Assembly: GCA_037953625.1 (NCBI GenBank) | Contig: CM075656.1 | Coordinates: 87,873,001-87,937,000 of the forward strand | DNA length: 64,000 bases | From: Crotalaria pallida | Lineage: Eukaryota; Streptophyta; Magnoliopsida; Fabales; Fabaceae | Reading direction: 5' to 3' | Shown here: positions 58,140 to 64,000 of the stretch, piece by piece | How the letters are laid out: each line of letters begins with the position of its first letter | How positions within the stretch are numbered: position 1 is the stretch's first letter | Notes under the pieces: model-generated | Seen by the model: only the letters and a program-made list of their open reading frames with translations | The model's database searches: none | What the model was told of the DNA's origin: nothing | Position numbers and translations under genes: made by a program

Positions 58140-58340
58140 AAAGGAAGAACTCAGAAAAGGAACTAAAGATATATAAAAATTTGGTTGTAGAATATCATCT
58201 ACAACCTGAAACAACAACCCAATGCACCTAGCATATTTCCTCAATCTTTCAATCTCTTCATCAGTTCCACCACCCATTATAGCTCCCAACACAACAGCAG
58301 CTTCAAGCAGCACTGAAGTCTTATGAATATGAATGATCTC
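58140..58340 (-). pseudogene. geranylgeranyl diphosphate synthase fragment
   Basis: The minus-strand frame reads EIIHIHKTSVLLEAAVVLGA, then IMGGGTDEEIERLRKYARC, then IGLLFQVVDDIL. This is the region of plant GGPP synthase around the second Asp-rich motif (FQVVDDILD). Homology stops exactly at DDIL, so the last Asp of DDxxD is missing and the frame runs into unrelated sequence. Plant GGPPS genes are usually intronless and about 360 codons; only about 65 codons are left here, so this is a captured or degraded piece without activity. Confidence 0.85.
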
Positions 58341-58370
58341 CAGTCTTAAGAAACCGAAAACTTGCACCAA

Positions 58371-60222
58371 CTTCTTTGCATTAATTGTGTGCCAAGGTTA
58401 AAGGAAAAGAAACCAACCTATATAATCTAATATTTGGATTCGGACCTGCAACCACCTTCCCTTGAATTTTTGCATCAAAATAGTTTGCCAAGTAAAGATT
58501 CCCAAATTGCATTTGCAAGGACACGATCATTTTAACTGATATTCGACCACTATCTCTGTAAGGTTAACCTTTAATATACCTAGCAATTGGTTGATCAAAA
58601 GATAATTCATGAGTAATGTTTACTGGTTTATTCTAGAAATCTTTACAACACAATTAGTAACATATTATATCCGCTGAAGGCTGTTAGTGGGTTAGATCCA
58701 AGAGATTAAGAAAATCAAGATTTAAGCAAACAAAACAAAAGCATTCCTAATTTTCGCACTTTTGGAGTTTATTGAGATTGAGCATATTGAGATTAAGCAT
58801 ACTGACATATTGTAGTATGTTGCCACTGATGTATCTGCTAATAGTTTATGCTTCTACACCAGGATGCAGCTTCCCTTTCAGTTGCAATCTTGAAGAAGTT
58901 TCGGGGCGGGACAGGTTTTCTTGGGCTGCGATAATCATCCTTCATTTAGGTTAGATGCTATCTCTTGTCAAATGGCCTTCTGATTCATTTACTATTCTTA
59001 CAATATTTCTATCTAAACTGTCAATAACAATCTGTAACATTGTTCTGAACTTTTTTATTCGGTTGAGAATAATCTTATTGCTTATTTGTTTACCGGCAAG
59101 AAATGATGAATCTAGTTTTTCAAATAGTCTGAACATGGAAAATAAATGATCAAGGGATGAATGTGTCTCATTGAATAAGTGACTAAGGAATATAATCATG
59201 CTATGACATAAGCTTTTCAAACATCAGTATATCTTGTTAAAACATAATTTTAATAAAATAACAGTGTATCAGCATATTTCTCTCAAATATCAACCAATTT
59301 CTATGAGTCTCTTGAGTCATAGTCAATTGCAATATGAAATCAACACCAAAAAACCACTTTAGAAGTGGTTCTCATAACTTGTAGTATCAGAAGCAATGCC
59401 ATCCCAACACACAAAAAACATGGAAATAGGAAAACCTAAACAAAGCAAACAAATCACAAGACCAATTTTGCAACATATTTATATGCAAATTTAGGAATCG
59501 GGAATCACTGAAGAGACGGATAGAGATGATTAGATATAAGAGTGGAAAGGGAAAACAATCATGAATAATACCCTGACATACCATGAAAATGTACTGACCT
59601 GAATATTCGGAACCCCTGGTGCTTTGGCTGTCCATTTTTCCACCAATGGTAGTAACAATTGTATGGTTTCATTTTCATTTCTCATGTTCAGAATCCCCAC
59701 CCATGTTTCTGAATTTTTTTTCTTTTCTTTCTGTCATTTCAAACTGTAAATTAAATAACACTTTAGGTGTTGTCCATATGCTAATAGAGACAAATAAAGT
59801 GTTGTCATGGTAGTCTTAAGAAATGTAAAAATCAAATCTAGAAAACACTTTAAACAAAGAAAACTGAAATTTTGATCATTTTGAAGCTCAAAACTAAATA
59901 CATCAAAGTCAAAGTGGAGAAACTTGCACATAAATAAGGCAAATGTGCATCCATATGCTTAAAATAGAGTTATGGATGGGAGAGTTTTGAAACTAATTGT
60001 TATAAGAGAAACTAATTGTGCATCCCCAATGCAATGAGATTTCTTAAACGCCCAGCTAAATGGGAGAGTTTTGAAACTAATTGTTCATCCTCAATGCAAT
60101 GAGATTTTTTTTTTTTACTTATTGTTATCAGGGAAAGAATGCAAGACAATGACCTCTTTCCAAAAAGAAAATAGTGAAATACATTTACTTCTTTCCAAAA
60201 ACTTTGAACAACATATACTAAC
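58371..60222. other. decayed sequence with unidentified open pieces
   Basis: 58445-58555 on minus reads GRISVKMIVSLQMQFGNLYL and onward without stop for about 35 codons, ending at a GT donor; not identified. Two direct repeats of GGGAGAGTTTTGAAACTAATTGT with CCAATGCAATGAGATTT lie at 59977-60039 and 60060-60110. Confidence 0.4.
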
Positions 60223-60419
60223 CTTGCATTGATATCTCTTGCCTTCTGATATGCGATTACAATGTCACAAACTCCAACCTGCATTTCTTCTCTACTTGAT
60301 AACAATAAGTTAAAAAAATAAACAAACATCAGTATCATCTCTTTGCAGCATATACCTTTGGAACTTCAACATCTTGCTTTGCATAAAATGTATGACACCC
60401 TTCAATCATCTCAAGCATG
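60223..60419 (-). pseudogene. two unidentified exon-like segments
   Basis: On the minus strand, a segment from about 60419 to 60356 reads MLEMIEGCHTFYAKQDVEVP and ends at a GT donor. A 56-nt piece, 60278-60223, bounded by CAG and GT, reads VGVCDIVIAYQKARDINA. Both have exon-like borders but I do not recognise the protein. Confidence 0.35.
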
Positions 60420-60668
60420 ACATATAAGAAAATTACCACTAAATACAACCACTAAGGATAACGGTATTATTAGGAAACTACAAAAATTACACCACACCAA
60501 TAACCACCATAAAAAACTTAATACTAAAATGCTTCAAGGGAGTTACCGTATAAGTAATTGAAGGATGTGCATGATATTTAGCAATTTTGCTGCATACAAT
60601 TATGCAATGGATTCATCCAAAAGAACACACCACACACAAAGAACAAAAAAAACCACATAGGATACTCA

Positions 60669-60790
60669 CATGCTTTTTTTATAAGAATTGATAAGTTTTT
60701 CATACTTAGCATCCCTTTTTTGCAACATTGGCTTCATATGGAGCCTTCTCCTTTCTCCTTTGCGACCTTGACATTCCTTTTTCATAAGAT
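60669..60790 (-). pseudogene. HMG-box C-terminal half, frameshifted
   Basis: On minus, one frame reads SQRRKEKAPYEANVAKK, and a second frame, entered within the A run, reads RDAKYEKLINSYKKSM then TGA. Together they resemble the third helix of plant HMGB proteins (EKAPYEAKA.KKK.EYEK.I..Y.K). The upstream HMG-box part is not visible. A possible 58-nt exon at 60862-60919 precedes it. Confidence 0.6.
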
Positions 60791-60954
60791 TTCGTAAAAG
60801 GTACAATCCCGTTAGACCAAAGTAAGCAGATACAGAAATAAAAAGAAAACCAAAATCTCACCTTCCTCATAAATTTGAACTTGCATGCCCTTTGACTTTT
60901 GAAAAGTTGTTCTTGTGACCTGAAAACATAGAAAATAAAGAGAGGAATTAGCAA

Positions 60955-62640
60955 AAAAAAAATGAAACAGAGAGAGTGAGAGACGAAGAGGGAGTATTAA
61001 GTTTCAAGATCTGAGGTAAGTTTAAGTTCAAAACACAACACTAAGGTCAGTTTAACCGCAATCACATAGAACACAACTAAAAATCAAATATTTACTTACT
61101 AATAACTAACAAAATTTCCTCATTATCCCTAACTTCAAAATAACATCCCAAAGTAAGTAACATTAACTTCACGTAGCAACATTACAAAAAAAAAATTAAA
61201 AACTTAAAAAGTAAGACATGAAAGTAGCTCACCAGTACATAAATCGAAGAGGAAAGAAGCTGAAGAATAAAAGCTTCGAGAAGAAGGTGAGGGAAAGTAG
61301 AACTTTGGAATAAGAGTAAATTGTTCCTAGAATAACAATGAGGATATGGTTGTTTTTTTTTTCCAAAGCTTCAATTTGCATAAGAGTAAATTAAGAGTAA
61401 AATATGCCCTGTATAGAGATTCACAGGAACACAAAACAAACTATATGTTGACATCCACTCCTAAGTCCATCAAAAGCACTATTTTAACAGCAACAGCAGG
61501 AAATAGCAGTAGCATGTTATATGAGCAGAAGCAGCAAATAACTTTAGCATCTAGGTGAGATGCTCTATCTTTAACAATGAACTTTGATGTATTAATATTA
61601 TTATTAGTAGATAAAATAGATGTATGAGCAGTCTCAAATGTTAATATTAATAGATAAAATTTAGAAAATAAAAAACGATGCAATGTTTCAAGTTTCAATT
61701 ATGCCTATAATATCAATCACAATGAAACCTAGTGTTTCAAGTTTCAATTATGTTTAACATGTTATATAATCACTTTCATCAAACTGACCTCAACTTGTGA
61801 TGATAGTTGCTGCAAAGTGATATAGGATGTCAAGCTAACTATGTAGGCTGAACTAATAATTAAAACTACAAAAAACCAAATGATTAGCACCGGTCTTCAA
61901 AGGGTACTCAATGTAAACAATCTAATTATAGGCCAAAGAAGCAAATAAGTCACAATCTAATTAAAGGCAAATAGTGAACCATGCTTTTCTAGCCTTCTTC
62001 AATTTTTGATAAGAAAAATAGTAACCAAAATCAAACTTCAATTATTGTTCTATACACACTATCTTATGGCAACTTATCAGAATGCAAACCAAGTATGTAA
62101 AAATTTATATATCATATACGTAAACATAAATTCAGTTTAGAAGAGATAGGAAACATTATTATTAGTAAGCATAACATATAGGATATGACTCTTTTGGGAC
62201 TTTTCACAAACACTTGGTATACAAATCAAATAACATTATAAGAGAACGAAATATAAAAAAGCAAACCTAACACATATTTTATGTACCCAGAAGCTAAATT
62301 CTCTGGTTTCATTTCCTCATCTCTTCCGCGAGCAAGAGAAGAGGATGGGATACAAAAAGCAAACTTTCTCTTCACTCATAAGAAAATCATATCATCACCA
62401 TCTACATAAATTAAAAAATAATAATTTCGTCTGAAATCATGAATGAAAGAATGCGAAAGAGGGGTATAATTGAAAAAAGAAGAAGTTGGAGGGCAAGTGT
62501 GAAACTGAAATCACAAATAGAGAATGCAACTTTACCTTATGTAGATAACAATTTGAGAGATTAGAATTTGGGAAAGTGTAAGAAGTGGAGAGCCTTCAGC
62601 AAAATTTTGACTCTATTACATGTGAGAAAAGTAAGAGAAG
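60955..62640. other. AT-rich sequence
   Basis: No gene recognised. GTGTTTCAAGTTTCAATTATG occurs twice, near 61684 and 61731. On minus, 61230-61320 is pyrimidine-rich and ends at a GTGAGC donor, like a first exon. Confidence 0.4.
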
Positions 62641-62960
62641 CTTCATCAGAGTGTAAAACAGTGAAAGAGAGAAGCCTTACTGAAACTTAAAAGGCTTATC
62701 AAAGAAGCTTGAAAAAAATAAGGCTTTTCGTAGAAGCTTGAGAGCGAGAAAGAGAGGCAAAGAGTGTAAAATGAAGGAATAGAGAGCGAGGGAAAGAGAG
62801 ATAGAGAGAAAGCAAGGTTAGAAGGAAAAAAAAGAGGAAAGGAGGAGGGACACAGAAGAAGAGGACCGAGAATGAAAATGAGGAAGAAGAGACAGGGAGT
62901 AGGCTTCCCTAGCAAGCTTTGGTAAACGAAGAGGCTTTCCTAGTCCCTTTTCTTTTTCTT
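62641..62960 (-). other. strongly purine-biased strand, 5'UTR-like on minus
   Basis: The plus strand is almost all A and G (GAGAGAAAGAGAG blocks, 62750-62890), so the minus strand is CT-rich, as in plant 5' UTRs and core promoters. It could be the promoter end of the decayed minus-strand gene pieces below 61.3 kb. Open frames here are low complexity. Confidence 0.35.
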
Positions 62961-63000
62961 TTTTTTTTGGTGGGTAGCTTTCCCTAGTCCATTTAATCAC

Positions 63001-64000
63001 CAGAGATAAGAAAATCTATCGTGGACGGCTGAGATGAAAGATGCAGTAATCTCTGTTTTAGGAGGGAAAATACATCATCAAATGAGGGAAAACAATAATA
63101 ATAATTGTAATTATCTTAACCTCTAATTGGATCAATAATTATTCAGTTTTTTTTTTTTTTTTTGAAAAGGCATTTATTTAGGATTCTAATGTTTGGGTGC
63201 GCGCGAGAAAGAACAACTAACGGTGGCTGAAGCAGCAAGGTAGCGAGTAGCGACAGTGACCAGCAAGCTGCACTGGCAGCCAATAAAACCAGGAACTAAC
63301 GATAAGAAGCTATGATGTTAACGAAGAAAAACAACCATGTAGTAGAAATCCAATTTAGATTTTTTTCAATTTAAGATTAGGAGTGAATATATTGAATTTT
63401 TTTAAAAGTTTGACCATAGTTTTGTTTTTTCCAATGACTGTATTTGTGAAAATTTATGAAATAGTTGAGGGACTAAAAGAAATTTTTGGTTAGTGATTTA
63501 CTAAGTTCAGGTCTGGCGGTCCATAATATTAATCTTATGTGAAATTCGTGGATGCTTTTTCCATCATGATATTTTTATTGGAAATCGAATACAAAGTTAC
63601 CAACACATATATTCCATCCCTAATTTCTAAGATTTCATAAGTAGGTTTTACATCAACCTAGTCAACCCATGTAGCTAGGGATCACAAATGGTTTATCGAA
63701 ACAGGACTTTTATTCGTGACGAGCATTTTTCGCGAAATCTTCACGAAAGTGAAACTCTGATGGCAGTTGTTAATTCAAGTGGATAAATTGCAATTAAATG
63801 CATGATGGTTACACTGATATTTTGCGCTTTGTAAGTTGTTTTACGAATTTTAATAACCAGTATTACTGTTCTCAAAATTTAATAATACCGAGGATTTTAT
63901 CAAATTTTAAATTTGCTTAGCAAGATTTTTTCATATAATCAAAATAGTCTTATCGAGTGAGTACAAGAAAAAAAAGAAAATTACAAGAGATTTTGAGATA
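63001..64000. other. AT-rich sequence at the window end
   Basis: No gene, RNA or element recognised. A T run lies at 63146-63164, and 63195-63300 is slightly GC-richer without coding signs. Confidence 0.4.

Overview
This is a gene-poor, AT-rich stretch of plant nuclear genome, most likely from a legume. The evidence is spliceosomal introns with GT/AG borders, plant-type transposon families (Copia, CACTA/EnSpm, hAT, Mutator-like MITEs, Helitron, tRNA-derived SINEs, L1-type LINEs) and a plant PR-2 beta-1,3-glucanase. The legume assignment is an inference from the look of the foldback repeats and the glucanase and was not tested. No bacterial or organellar features are seen.

Layout. 1-9.45 kb: gene A, a three-exon gene of unknown function whose two introns are swollen by nested foldback elements, a decayed LINE, a hAT element and a GC-rich Mutator-like element. 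9.7-18.8 kb: a SINE, diverged repeats, a second LINE fragment and a nearly complete L1-type LINE with a broken ORF2. 20.1-24.2 kb: gene B, a tandem paralogue of gene A with the same three-exon, phase-1 structure and a duplicated 5' flank. 25.8-26.6 kb: a Helitron 3' end and a SINE with an 18-bp target duplication. 28.39-48.58 kb: one Copia LTR retrotransposon spread over about 20 kb because two different CACTA transposons sit inside it. The first carries only a TnpA-like (Transposase_24) gene. The second carries only a broken TNP2 transposase, plus captured exons of a cationic amino acid transporter. 49.4-51.9 kb: an intact minus-strand GH17 glucan endo-1,3-beta-glucosidase gene. 52.26-53.68 kb: a very long inverted repeat (about 650-700-bp arms). 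55.84-56.04 kb: a broken 3' end of a second glucanase on the opposite strand. 56.7-57.0 kb: a TRIM retrotransposon. 57.26 kb to perhaps 63 kb: a minus-strand Helitron end followed by decayed gene fragments (GGPP synthase, HMG-box and unidentified exon-like pieces).

Only three loci look like functional host genes: the unknown paralogues A and B, and the defence-type beta-1,3-glucanase. Everything else is transposon or captured debris. Genes A and B share exon-1 length (583 nt), both intron phases and an Asn/Gly-rich last exon, so their gene models support each other.
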